Shown: positions 47,775 to 56,893 of the stretch, piece after piece
Numbering within the stretch: the first letter of the stretch is position 1
Layout: the number at the start of each line of letters is the position of its first letter
Source of the DNA: Alphaproteobacteria bacterium
GTDB taxonomy: Bacteria; Pseudomonadota; Alphaproteobacteria; Micavibrionales; Micavibrionaceae
Reading direction: 5' to 3'
Assembly (NCBI GenBank): GCA_025451095.1
Contig: JANWLB010000026.1
Coordinates: forward strand, 1 to 64,000
DNA: 64,000 nucleotides
Made by a program: the position numbers and the translations under genes
Notes under the pieces: generated by a model
Databases searched by the model: none
What the model was told of the DNA's origin: nothing
What the model saw: the letters and a program-made list of their open reading frames with translations, nothing else

Positions 47775-49046
47775 ATGACACCAGAGCGCCAGGAACCGCA
47801 AATCGTTACTTTTGGCTGCCGCCTCAACACGTACGAGAGTGAGGTGATGCGCAGCCATGCCGCCAGCGCGGGCCTTGAAAACATTGTAATTTTCAACACC
47901 TGTTCTGTCACCAAGGAAGCCGAGCGCCAGGCCCGGCAGGCTATCCGCAAGATGAGGCGTGATAATCCCGGCAAAAAGATCATTGTGACTGGCTGTGCCG
48001 CTCAGATCGACCCGGATGGTTTTGCCGCCATGCCTGAAGTTGATCTTGTGCTGGGCAACGATCTGAAACTGAAAGCGGAAACATGGCGGGATGCCACCGG
48101 CTCCGGTACCCGCGTTCTCGTCAACGATATCATGGCCGTACGGGAAACGGCCGGACATCTGATCGAAGGCGTTGAAGGCCGCGCGCGGGCGTTTGTCCAG
48201 GTCCAGAACGGCTGCGACCATCGCTGTACTTTCTGCATCATCCCGTACGGACGCGGCCCTTCGCGATCCGTGCCGGTTGGCGTCGTGGTGGAGCAGGTAC
48301 GCAAGCTGGTGGCGGGCGGTTATAGAGAAATAGTTTTTACAGGCGTAGATATCACATCTTATGGGCCCGATCTTCCGGGACAGCCGACGCTGGGTCAGAT
48401 GATCCGGCGCGTTCTGGCGCTGGTGCCGGAGCTGCCGCGTCTGCGTCTGTCCTCGCTCGATCCGGTTGAGATTGACGAGGATTTGTGGCGCCTGATCGCG
48501 GAGGAGCCGCGCCTGATGCCGCATCTTCATCTGAGTCTGCAGGCCGGGGATGACATGATCCTCAAACGCATGAAGCGCAGGCATCTGCGCGCCGACGTCA
48601 TTGCCATGTGCGGCCGGGCGCGCACGCTGCGGCCCGATATCGCTTTCGGAGCTGACATCATCGCCGGATTTCCAACCGAGACGGAAGAAATGTTCTGCAA
48701 TACGCTGAACATCGTTGAGGAATGCGATCTGACCTTCCTTCACGTGTTCCCCTATTCGGCGCGTGAGGGGACTCCGGCGGCGCGAATGCCGCAGGTGCCC
48801 AAGGCCGAACGCAAGGCGCGCGCGGCGCGCCTGCGTCAGGCGGGCGAGGCGCAGCTGCAGGCATTTCTGAAGGCGCATGTGGGCAGGGAAAGAGAGGTCA
48901 TTGTTGAGAAGGACGATGTGGGCCATACCGAGCATTTTGCGCCCGTGCGTCTTGACCGGCCGCAGGAGCCGGGTCGCCTCGTGAAAGTAGTGACGACGGG
49001 AGTTGATGTTGACCGCCTGACGGCATCCGTAAGGGGAGAGGTCTGA
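47775..49046 (+). CDS. mtaB: tRNA t6A37 methylthiotransferase MtaB (radical SAM)
   Basis: VTFGCRLNTYESEVM; VQNGCDHRCTFCIIPYGRGPSRS; ADIIAGFPTETEEMF. Confidence 0.96.
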   Translation: MTPERQEPQIVTFGCRLNTYESEVMRSHAASAGLENIVIFNTCSVTKEAERQARQAIRKMRRDNPGKKIIVTGCAAQIDPDGFAAMPEVDLVLGNDLKLKAETWRDATGSGTRVLVNDIMAVRETAGHLIEGVEGRARAFVQVQNGCDHRCTFCIIPYGRGPSRSVPVGVVVEQVRKLVAGGYREIVFTGVDITSYGPDLPGQPTLGQMIRRVLALVPELPRLRLSSLDPVEIDEDLWRLIAEEPRLMPHLHLSLQAGDDMILKRMKRRHLRADVIAMCGRARTLRPDIAFGADIIAGFPTETEEMFCNTLNIVEECDLTFLHVFPYSAREGTPAARMPQVPKAERKARAARLRQAGEAQLQAFLKAHVGREREVIVEKDDVGHTEHFAPVRLDRPQEPGRLVKVVTTGVDVDRLTASVRGEV

Positions 49047-49048
49047 GC

Positions 49049-49645
49049 ATGTTTACGGGCATCATCAGAGATACAGGTGAAGTTACGGCTGTCAGCGAAA
49101 CAGAATCGGGGCGGCGTCTGCGCATAAAAACCGATTTGCTGCTGCAGGATATGGCGCTGGGTGCTTCCATCGCTTGTGATGGCTGCTGCCTGACCGTAGT
49201 GGAAAAAGAAGGTGACAGCTTTGTGGTGGATGTCTCGCCCGAGACCATCTCCAAAACCACTATTGGTCAATGGCGCGTCGGCATGAAAATCAATCTGGAG
49301 CCGTCGCTGCGGCTGGGTGATGAGATGGGCGGGCATATCGTTTCCGGGCACATCGATGGCCTCGCTGTTCTGGAAGATATAAAGGCTGAGGGCGAGGCGT
49401 GGCGGCTGACCGTAGGCGTGCCCACGCTGCTGGCGCCTTATATCGCTCCCAAGGGATCAGTCGCGCTGAATGGCATTTCCCTGACCGTCAACGAAGTGAA
49501 AGGCCTTACGTTCGGTGTCTGCATCATTCCCTATACGTGGCAGGTGACGACGCTCAGCAGACTTAAGCCCGGCGACTCCATAAATCTTGAAGTTGATATG
49601 CTGGCTCGGTATGTCGCCCGCATTCTGGGCAGGGAGGCGGCATGA
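49049..49645 (+). CDS. ribE: Riboflavin synthase alpha chain
   Basis: MFTGIIRDTGEVTAV; DGCCLTV; GGHIVSGHIDG; NGISLTVNEV. Confidence 0.96.
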   Translation: MFTGIIRDTGEVTAVSETESGRRLRIKTDLLLQDMALGASIACDGCCLTVVEKEGDSFVVDVSPETISKTTIGQWRVGMKINLEPSLRLGDEMGGHIVSGHIDGLAVLEDIKAEGEAWRLTVGVPTLLAPYIAPKGSVALNGISLTVNEVKGLTFGVCIIPYTWQVTTLSRLKPGDSINLEVDMLARYVARILGREAA

Positions 49646-50295
49646 ACATGGCAGCGCGGGCGAAATCCGTTGCCGCTTCTGCGGCCTTTACCGGTATCGA
49701 TGAAATCGTGGCCGAAGCGCGCGCCGGGCGTCCGTTCATTCTGGTTGACGATGAATCGCGTGAAAACGAAGGCGATCTGGCCGTTCTGGCTGAGTTCGTA
49801 ACGGCCGACCTTGTAAATTTTATGATTCGTGAGTGCGGCGGCATCGTCTGCCTGGCTCTGGAAGAGGCAATTGTCGATCGCCTTGATCTGCCGCTGCAGC
49901 CGCGCCGGAACCTGATTGACAACCAGGCAAATTTCACTGTTTCGATTGAGGCGCGCCGGGGTGTAAGCACGGGCGTTTCCGCCGCTGACCGCGCCGTGAC
50001 CATAAAAACGGCGATCGATCCGCTCAGCGGGCCGGACGATCTTTGTACGCCGGGTCACGTGTTTCCCCTGCGCGCGGCCGAAGGCGGCGTCCTGGCACGT
50101 GCGGGACATACGGAGGCCTGCGTGGATATTTCACGGTTGGCCGGGTTGTCGGGTGCAGCGGTAATCTGCGAAATTATGAATCCGGACGGTGCCATGGCGC
50201 GATTGCCGGATATAAAGATATTCGCCGAGCGGCACAATCTCAAGATCGCGACCATTGACGATCTGGCGGCCTATATGAAAGAGCGGGCGCAATGA
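49642..50295 (+). CDS. ribB: 3,4-dihydroxy-2-butanone 4-phosphate synthase
   Basis: LVDDESRENEGDLAVLAEF; TPGHVFPLRAAEGGVLARAGHTEACVDISRLAG; no obvious GTP cyclohydrolase II domain. Confidence 0.95.
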   Translation: MNMAARAKSVAASAAFTGIDEIVAEARAGRPFILVDDESRENEGDLAVLAEFVTADLVNFMIRECGGIVCLALEEAIVDRLDLPLQPRRNLIDNQANFTVSIEARRGVSTGVSAADRAVTIKTAIDPLSGPDDLCTPGHVFPLRAAEGGVLARAGHTEACVDISRLAGLSGAAVICEIMNPDGAMARLPDIKIFAERHNLKIATIDDLAAYMKERAQ

Positions 50296-50717
50296 AATTT
50301 GCCATCGTCAGATCGACGTACCGCCCGGAAATCGTTGACCATCTTTTTGAGGGCGCTTCTGCTGTTCTGAGCGAAGCCGGTGCTGTATATGAAAGTGTTG
50401 AGGTTGCGGGGGCGCTGGAAATTCCGGCGGCCGTTGCCTTTTTGCAGGCAGGAAAGAAAAAATACGACGGCTATGTCGTTCTGGGGTGCATTCTCAAGGG
50501 TGAAACGATTCACGATGAGGTGATCGCCTATACGGCGTTTCAGGCGCTGGACCAGATTGCCCGCGAGCAGTGCGTGCCTGTCGGGAACGGCATACTGACC
50601 GTGAATACGATGGCGCAGGCCGTTGAGCGCGCTGATCCGCAACAGCAGAACAGAGGCGGGGAGGCGGCGAGGGCAGTGCTTCGTATGCTGGCCCTGAGAA
50701 AGAGTGTCGGATGCTGA
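50292..50717 (+). CDS. ribH: 6,7-dimethyl-8-ribityllumazine synthase
   Basis: VAGALEIPAAVAFL; GCILKGETIHDEVI; PVGNGILTVNTMAQAVERAD. Confidence 0.94.
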   Translation: MKFAIVRSTYRPEIVDHLFEGASAVLSEAGAVYESVEVAGALEIPAAVAFLQAGKKKYDGYVVLGCILKGETIHDEVIAYTAFQALDQIAREQCVPVGNGILTVNTMAQAVERADPQQQNRGGEAARAVLRMLALRKSVGC

Positions 50718-51472
50718 TGCGGTTTTTGGTGTGTACCGTCATTCTTGCTGCGCTGATCTGGCCGTCTTCACCGGCTGTGGCAGCCGGCTCCTGCGACGAT
50801 ATAAACCATGATCCCGCGCGTGTCATTATTAACCTGACAGTTCCTGAGCCTGTTTATAACAACACGCAGGACAAGCCCGATCTGGCGCAAAAGGGGGCGG
50901 ATTACAAGAAGGCATGGGCTGAAAGAAACGGCCTGATTCCTCTGTGGTCTTCGGACAATATGAGCACGGAAGGGACCGCGGCCGGCGGGATGAGCTTCTT
51001 TTTCGACATCAAGACGGATTCGAAACCGTTCGACAGCTACAAGATATATTCCTGTGCCTATTTCACCGAAGTTAATGTGGAGCTGTTTTACCGCTCCGTC
51101 ATATTTATCCCGAGTGAATACGAGCCTGGATCCTGCGCCTATGAGATTGTCCGGGAGCATCAGCTCAAGCATCAGCGGGAGGGCCGCAAGACGGTGCATG
51201 CTTTTACCGACCGTCTGCGCCGGGACATGCCGGCCATTATAAAGCAGATGGAATCGGGATCATATGTCCGGCAGACACGGATCAAAAGCCGCACCAATGA
51301 TATGGAGCAGGGCATTATGGATGCTGTGAAAGTCTATTTTCAGGAGGCTATGGCCAGCGTGATGCAGGAACAAATATCGGCTATCGATACGCCTGAGGAG
51401 TACGCGGATCGTTCGGCCCGCCTCATCAGGTGTGCGGCGGAAGGGGAGCCGCAGACCGATGTTCAGGAGTAA
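50711..51472 (+). CDS. Periplasmic protein with HQLKH motif (E-to-Q variant of HExxH)
   Basis: Signal peptide MRFLVCTVILAALIWPSSPAVAAGS; SCAYEIVREHQLKHQREG. Confidence 0.7.
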   Translation: MLMRFLVCTVILAALIWPSSPAVAAGSCDDINHDPARVIINLTVPEPVYNNTQDKPDLAQKGADYKKAWAERNGLIPLWSSDNMSTEGTAAGGMSFFFDIKTDSKPFDSYKIYSCAYFTEVNVELFYRSVIFIPSEYEPGSCAYEIVREHQLKHQREGRKTVHAFTDRLRRDMPAIIKQMESGSYVRQTRIKSRTNDMEQGIMDAVKVYFQEAMASVMQEQISAIDTPEEYADRSARLIRCAAEGEPQTDVQE

Positions 51473-52436
51473 AAAGGAAAAACCCGAAGGCGGAGAGGGT
51501 GAAAGCCAGGGATGGCTCAAGCGTCTGACTTCAGGTCTCTCAAAGACATCCGGTAAAATTGCGCAGGGTATTGACGATATCCTGACAAAAAGAAAGCTCG
51601 ACCAGGAAACGCTGGATGAGTTGGAGGATCTTCTGATTGCTGCCGATCTCGGGCCCAAGACAGCGGCAGCCGTGATACGCGCGTTTGGCGAGGGCCGGTT
51701 CGGAAAGGAAATAGACGAGAATGAGTTGAAAGAAGCTTTGGCGCAATCCATTGCCAGCGTTCTTGATCCTGTAGCGAAAGAAATGGATTTTTCCCCACCG
51801 GCGGAAGGCGGCCCATTCGTTGTTCTGGTTTGTGGCGTGAACGGAGTGGGTAAAACGACGACGATCGGCAAGATTGCCCAGCAACTTAAGAAGGAAGAAA
51901 AATTTAAAGTTATGCTGGCGGCGGGCGATACATTTCGGGCGGCGGCAGTCGAGCAGCTGGAGATATGGGCGGAGCGGACGGACAGCGCGCTGGTGAAAAA
52001 GGAGGTCGGCGCGGATTCGGCAGCGGTGGCCTATGAGGCATATGAAAAGGCAAAGGCGGAAAAAGCAGACGTTCTTCTCATCGACACGGCCGGGCGCCTT
52101 CATAACAAAGCAAACCTGATGGCCGAGCTTGAAAAAATCATCCGGGTTCTTAAGAAAAACAATGAATCCCTGCCGCATGCTGTGCTGCTGGTGCTGGATG
52201 CGACGACGGGGCAGAACGCCTATGAACAGGTGCGTGTTTTTCGCGAAATGGTCAGCGTGACCGGCCTCGTAGTGACTAAGCTGGACGGCTCGGCCCGGGG
52301 CGGAGTCGTTGTGGGGCTGGCGGGCGCTTTCGGTTTGCCGATTCATATGATCGGCGTTGGTGAGCAGGCTGACGACCTGCACTCTTTTCGTGCGTCAGAT
52401 TTTGCCCGCTCTCTTGTCGGTCTGCCAGTGGGCTGA
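51459..52436 (+). CDS. ftsY: Signal recognition particle receptor FtsY
   Basis: VCGVNGVGKTTTIGKIAQQL; AAGDTFRAAAVEQL; LIDTAGR; TKLDGSARGG. Confidence 0.97.
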   Translation: MFRSKKEKPEGGEGESQGWLKRLTSGLSKTSGKIAQGIDDILTKRKLDQETLDELEDLLIAADLGPKTAAAVIRAFGEGRFGKEIDENELKEALAQSIASVLDPVAKEMDFSPPAEGGPFVVLVCGVNGVGKTTTIGKIAQQLKKEEKFKVMLAAGDTFRAAAVEQLEIWAERTDSALVKKEVGADSAAVAYEAYEKAKAEKADVLLIDTAGRLHNKANLMAELEKIIRVLKKNNESLPHAVLLVLDATTGQNAYEQVRVFREMVSVTGLVVTKLDGSARGGVVVGLAGAFGLPIHMIGVGEQADDLHSFRASDFARSLVGLPVG

Positions 52437-52485
52437 AAAAGATAACGGCTTGTATTGTATTGTAAAATCAGGGATCATAGGGTCC

Positions 52486-53994
52486 ATGGCTAAGGTCCCC
52501 AAGAATATCAAAGCCCATAAATTCAAAGACTCTCGTGATGCTGTTGATGCGATCAGAGAGATTTACGAAGCCCATACCCAGCATCTGGCTGACGAATTTG
52601 TCACGTTCACCGAAGGCGGCGGCATCGACCGGCCTGTATCCTCCTTTTATCCCTATATAAAGGTCGATGTTAAATCGGCCTCGCGTGTCGACACGCGTCT
52701 GTCCTACGGATTTGTTTCCAAGCCCGGCGCTTATATGACGACGGTGACGCGCCCGGACATCTATGGACATTACCTGAACGAACAGATCAGGCTTTTGCTG
52801 CTCAATCACGACGCGCCAGTGGAGGTCGGGGTAAGCGAGACGCCGATGCCGCTTCACTTCTCTCTGGGCGACGATTATCACCTTGAGCGCGAGCTGACGC
52901 AGGAGCAGATCCGCGATCTTCCGTACGTTTTCAAGATGCCGGATCTGGACGCTATGGATGACGAAATAGCCAACAGCACTTATGTCGCGCAACAGGGCAA
53001 GCCCCTGCCTCTGGCGCTGTTTTCGGCGCCGCGCATCGATTTGAGCCTGATGCGCCTGCGCCATTATACCGGAACGTCAGCGCAGCACTTCCAGAATTAC
53101 GTTATTTTTACGAACTACCAGTTCTATATGGACGAGTTTGTCCGTATCTGCCGCGAGATCATGTCGCCGACCGACAATCCTGAACTCAAGAAGGAACGTC
53201 TCGAATACACGTCGTTTGTCGAGCCGGGTAACAAGGTTACGGTCAACAGGAACCTTCTGGATCCCGATGAAGGTGATAGTACCGGAACCAAGTTGTCACG
53301 CCTGCCGCAGATGCCGGCTTTCCACCTCAAGCGGCAGGACGGCTCAGGAATTACAATGATCAATATCGGCGTCGGGCCCTCCAATGCCAAGACGATTACT
53401 GACCATGTGGCTGTGTTAAGGCCGCATGCCTGGCTGATGCTCGGTCATTGCGCAGGCCTGCGCAATTCGCAGAAAATGGGCGATTACGTGTTGGCGCATG
53501 GTTATCTGCGGCAGGATCATGTTCTGGATGAAGATCTGCCGCCCGTCATTCCGATTCCGGCGCTTTCTGAAATCCAGCTGGCGCTGGAAGATGCGGTCAG
53601 CACGGTCACAGGCTTCAAGGGTTATGATCTCAAGAAGGTTATGCGTACAGGAACCGTGGCAACTGTCGATGACCGCAACTGGGAGCTGCGCCCCTCCATC
53701 CGCAATAACGTTCTGCTCAGCCAGGGCCGCGCCATCGCGCTGGAGATGGAATCGGGAACGATTGCTGCTAACGGATTCAGGTTTCGCGTGCCTTACGGCA
53801 CCCTGCTGTGCGTTTCCGACAAGCCGCTGCATGGCCAGCCCAAGCTGCCGGGCATGGCGGACGCGTTTTACCGGGAAAGGGTTGAACAGCATTTGCAGAT
53901 CGGGCTCCTGACCATGACGCTGCTGCGTGACATCGGACCGGCGCGTCTTCATAGCCGTAAACTGCGTAGTTTTTACGAAGTGGCGTTTCAATAA
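52486..53994 (+). CDS. amn: AMP nucleosidase
   Basis: TRLSYGFVSKPGAYMTTVTRPDIYGHYLNEQI; MINIGVGPSNAKTITDHVAVLRPHAWLMLGHCAGLRNSQ; start set at MAKVPKNIKAHKF. Confidence 0.93.
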   Translation: MAKVPKNIKAHKFKDSRDAVDAIREIYEAHTQHLADEFVTFTEGGGIDRPVSSFYPYIKVDVKSASRVDTRLSYGFVSKPGAYMTTVTRPDIYGHYLNEQIRLLLLNHDAPVEVGVSETPMPLHFSLGDDYHLERELTQEQIRDLPYVFKMPDLDAMDDEIANSTYVAQQGKPLPLALFSAPRIDLSLMRLRHYTGTSAQHFQNYVIFTNYQFYMDEFVRICREIMSPTDNPELKKERLEYTSFVEPGNKVTVNRNLLDPDEGDSTGTKLSRLPQMPAFHLKRQDGSGITMINIGVGPSNAKTITDHVAVLRPHAWLMLGHCAGLRNSQKMGDYVLAHGYLRQDHVLDEDLPPVIPIPALSEIQLALEDAVSTVTGFKGYDLKKVMRTGTVATVDDRNWELRPSIRNNVLLSQGRAIALEMESGTIAANGFRFRVPYGTLLCVSDKPLHGQPKLPGMADAFYRERVEQHLQIGLLTMTLLRDIGPARLHSRKLRSFYEVAFQ

Positions 53995-53997
53995 CGT

Positions 53998-55164
53998 TTA
54001 GGCCAGAGCGGCGGCGATCTCCACCGCCATTTTTTCCATGTCTTCCGGGTCATGATAAAGACCGAAACCGAAACGCAGCCGGTTGCCGCGGTGGTCCGTG
54101 ATAATGCCTTTTTTCATCAAAGATTCCTGAAGAGCGCCGGCCTTTTCTGTGCGGAAGGTGAGAAAATGCCCGCGTGGCTCCGTCTGTAGGTTGATGGCCA
54201 GCTTGTCCGCGGTCAGGGCGGAAACGTTCTTTTTTTTGAGCTGTTCAACGAACAGGAATTGCAGGATCATGATGCGGTCGTGAATGTCCCTTACTGTGAT
54301 CTTTTCTTTTTCCAGCATCGCCACTGCGGCGTTGAAGCGGTACAGGCCCGTCGGGTCAAAGGTCGCGCCCAGAAAGCGACCGGCATCCTTTTCATAGGGA
54401 ACGGTTTCACCGGGTGCGTCGGCATCAGCGAACCAGCCGGTATTGATGGGGCGGGGGCCATAGGCGGCTGGCGCATGCAGGAAACAGCTTCCTTCGCCGC
54501 TCATGGCGTATTTGTAGCCGCCGGCCATGTAAAACACCCGGTCCTTGAGTGCTGACAAATCGGTGGGCAGGGCCATGAAGGCGTGATAGCCGTCGATCAC
54601 GACAAAGGTTTCCTTCGTGGTGATCAGATCGGTCAGCGCCTTGAGGTCGGGCACGGCATAACCGGAATTGAAAAAGACCTGCGAGAGGAAAACGAGGTCA
54701 AACGGCCCTTTTTCCCGGAAGGCCTCGGCGAAACGGGCGGGGAATGTGTCGAACGGCTCCACCGCGATGCGCGTCACGGCGACGAGCCCGGCCTCCTTGT
54801 GGCGGCGAAGCTGGCGGGAGGCGCTATAAAACTCGCTGTCCGTTGTCAGGATGCGGACAGGCGCTCCCGGCGCAAAACAGGACAGGAGACGTAATAGAAG
54901 TTCGTGCGTATTCGTGGCAAACACGACGTTTTCCGGTTGTTCTGTCGATAAAACGCGCGCGACGTGTTTTTGCCCCGCCGGGTAGACGGTTTTGAAAACG
55001 CATTGCTCCCATTTGCGGTCAGCATACTGGAAGACGTCTTCCATGCATTGCATGTGCGCTTTTGCAACGGCATCCGGGCGCAGATGGTGACTGTGCGCGG
55101 CGGCGTGCTTGTGCGCGGGAATATGGGCCAGCGCCCGTGTAAAAAGGCCTTTATAGCTTTTCAA
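53998..55164 (-). CDS. Kynureninase-like aminotransferase class V protein
   Basis: VFFNSGYAVPDLKALTDLI...VVIDGYHAFMALPTDLSALKD...YMAGGYKYAMSGEGSCFLHAP (PLP-Lys); 4-bp overlap with tryptophan dioxygenase gene. Confidence 0.8.
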   Translation of the reverse strand: MKSYKGLFTRALAHIPAHKHAAAHSHHLRPDAVAKAHMQCMEDVFQYADRKWEQCVFKTVYPAGQKHVARVLSTEQPENVVFATNTHELLLRLLSCFAPGAPVRILTTDSEFYSASRQLRRHKEAGLVAVTRIAVEPFDTFPARFAEAFREKGPFDLVFLSQVFFNSGYAVPDLKALTDLITTKETFVVIDGYHAFMALPTDLSALKDRVFYMAGGYKYAMSGEGSCFLHAPAAYGPRPINTGWFADADAPGETVPYEKDAGRFLGATFDPTGLYRFNAAVAMLEKEKITVRDIHDRIMILQFLFVEQLKKKNVSALTADKLAINLQTEPRGHFLTFRTEKAGALQESLMKKGIITDHRGNRLRFGFGLYHDPEDMEKMAVEIAAALA

Positions 55165-56264
55165 GATTTGCTCCCGGCATAATGATAGCCCATCTCGGCG
55201 CTCAGGGATTCGGGAAGCGGGGGGCGGGCGCGCTCGGGGATCAGGTAGCTGGACAAGGCAAAAAGATCAGAGAAAATACGGTGCTTTTCCAGCGTCTCCA
55301 TCAGGTACCCATAGCCGGAAGAGCCGCCGGTGCCCATGCTGAAGCCCATCATCCGCTGGACCATCAGGGCATGGCGGTAGCGCCATATGGCCAGAAGCTC
55401 GTCGATATCCATGATAAGGGATAAAAGACGGGAGGGCAGCTGCAGAACGGGCTCCTGTCTATAGACCGTGATAAAAAGCGCGGATTGCAGGGCGCGCCAG
55501 GACATGCGCCACACACCGTCCTCCTGTGCGCTTTTATGTTGCGCGGGATCGAATATGCCGTTGAATTTGCGACGGCCGCGCTCGAGCCCGGCCCTTTCCT
55601 TTTCCAAAGCTTCGCCTGAAAGCGTTTGGCCTGCCAGCTTTTCTTTCTCGTCAAGAACCGCGTGGACGGCTGCGCGGTAATCATCCCAGAATTTGTAGTC
55701 GCCCCGCTCAAGAAAAGGCGTGCGCGCCAGCCAGTCGTCGATCTGCATATAAAGGCTGGGTTTGTTCTCTGCATCCATGATCGCCTTTTTGCTTTCAGGC
55801 CGTAAATGTGCGTCAAACGCTTCATGGAATACGGGCAGTCTGTCCTTGCGCTGCAGGCCGAGCCGGGTTTCAATCAGGCGGAACTGCCAGCTCTGGAAGC
55901 CGGAGGCGGAGCGAAGATATTCGCGGAAATCGATGAACTCCTGCGCTGTCATGGTTTCCAGCACGTCCAGTTGCCGCACGAGGAGGCGTAAAACGGCGGT
56001 GATGCGGTCAAGCCGTGCCAGAATCGGCTGCATGTCGCGGTCATTCAGGACGCGGCCGGAGAAGCGGGCCTGTATGTCGTCCATTTCAAAAAGGATTTGC
56101 TTGAACCAGAGCTCATAGGTCTGGTGGAAAACAATAAAAAGCATTTCATCGTGCGCGGGCTGTCCGGCCCGGTTGCTCCAGGGCGCCTGCGCGTCGAGAA
56201 GTTTGTCCAGCTGGAGATAGGTAGCGTACTGGTCCCAGGGGGAGGGCGCTGTCTTTTTGCTCAT
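55161..56264 (-). CDS. kynA: Tryptophan 2,3-dioxygenase
   Basis: TYLQLDKLLDAQ; HDEMLFIVFHQTYELWFKQILFEMD; FREYLRSASGFQSWQFRLIE; MGFSMGTGGSSGYGYL. Confidence 0.93.
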   Translation of the reverse strand: MSKKTAPSPWDQYATYLQLDKLLDAQAPWSNRAGQPAHDEMLFIVFHQTYELWFKQILFEMDDIQARFSGRVLNDRDMQPILARLDRITAVLRLLVRQLDVLETMTAQEFIDFREYLRSASGFQSWQFRLIETRLGLQRKDRLPVFHEAFDAHLRPESKKAIMDAENKPSLYMQIDDWLARTPFLERGDYKFWDDYRAAVHAVLDEKEKLAGQTLSGEALEKERAGLERGRRKFNGIFDPAQHKSAQEDGVWRMSWRALQSALFITVYRQEPVLQLPSRLLSLIMDIDELLAIWRYRHALMVQRMMGFSMGTGGSSGYGYLMETLEKHRIFSDLFALSSYLIPERARPPLPESLSAEMGYHYAGSKS

Positions 56265-56278
56265 GAGGCGGATTCTAT

Positions 56279-56307
56279 AGAAAAACGGCTCTTAAACAAG
56301 AGCCGTT
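56279..56307 (-). terminator. Rho-independent terminator downstream of the 75-aa ORF (minus strand)
   Basis: Minus strand AACGGCTCTT-gttt-AAGAGCCGTTtttc. Confidence 0.85.
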
Positions 56308-56332
56308 CATGACCTTTATGTGCAGAAATCCC

Positions 56333-56560
56333 CTAGACTTTTAGGTCAAGGAGGCTGCCGCGCCGTGTGCTGCCTGAAGAACTTCGTTCATCGGGGTCCC
56401 GGCCGATAGCGCTGACTTCTTCCGTCGTTTCCTTTTTAGCGCCCTGCGTTTCTTCAGAGCCTTGCTTCACGCTCTTTGTAGCTGGCTCTGAATCCTCGCC
56501 CCGGTTTTTGAAGGGATTCACAATAACGGATTGAATGGAACTGCTGACCGCGTCGACCAT
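56333..56560 (-). CDS. Small hypothetical protein (75 aa), hydrophilic with RRGSLLDLKV C-terminus
   Basis: ORF with its own terminator. Confidence 0.55.
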   Translation of the reverse strand: MVDAVSSSIQSVIVNPFKNRGEDSEPATKSVKQGSEETQGAKKETTEEVSAIGRDPDERSSSGSTRRGSLLDLKV

Positions 56561-56893
56561 GATTTTATAGACCTTTCCCCAACCTAGTGCCCCTAATATA
56601 CATTTTGGCGGTAATAGCTTAAGAAATGCTTTCCGTGGTTTTCCTAATAAAAAAGCCCTCTTATTCGTTACATGACATTAACCTAATTTAAAGGAATGCC
56701 TTGTATAAGAGTTATTGTAGAAGAAAAGGGGGCGTTTCTTCTCTTCCGAATTGCCGGTTCTGCGGCACCCCTGATCTTCAAAATAAGAAACTAGAGAAAC
56801 TATAAAATACTTCAAGTTTTCTGGCGGACATTTTTAGAGGTTACCGGCCTTGCGGCCGGCGGTAGGTAATTATGATGTGGGATCATAAGGACA

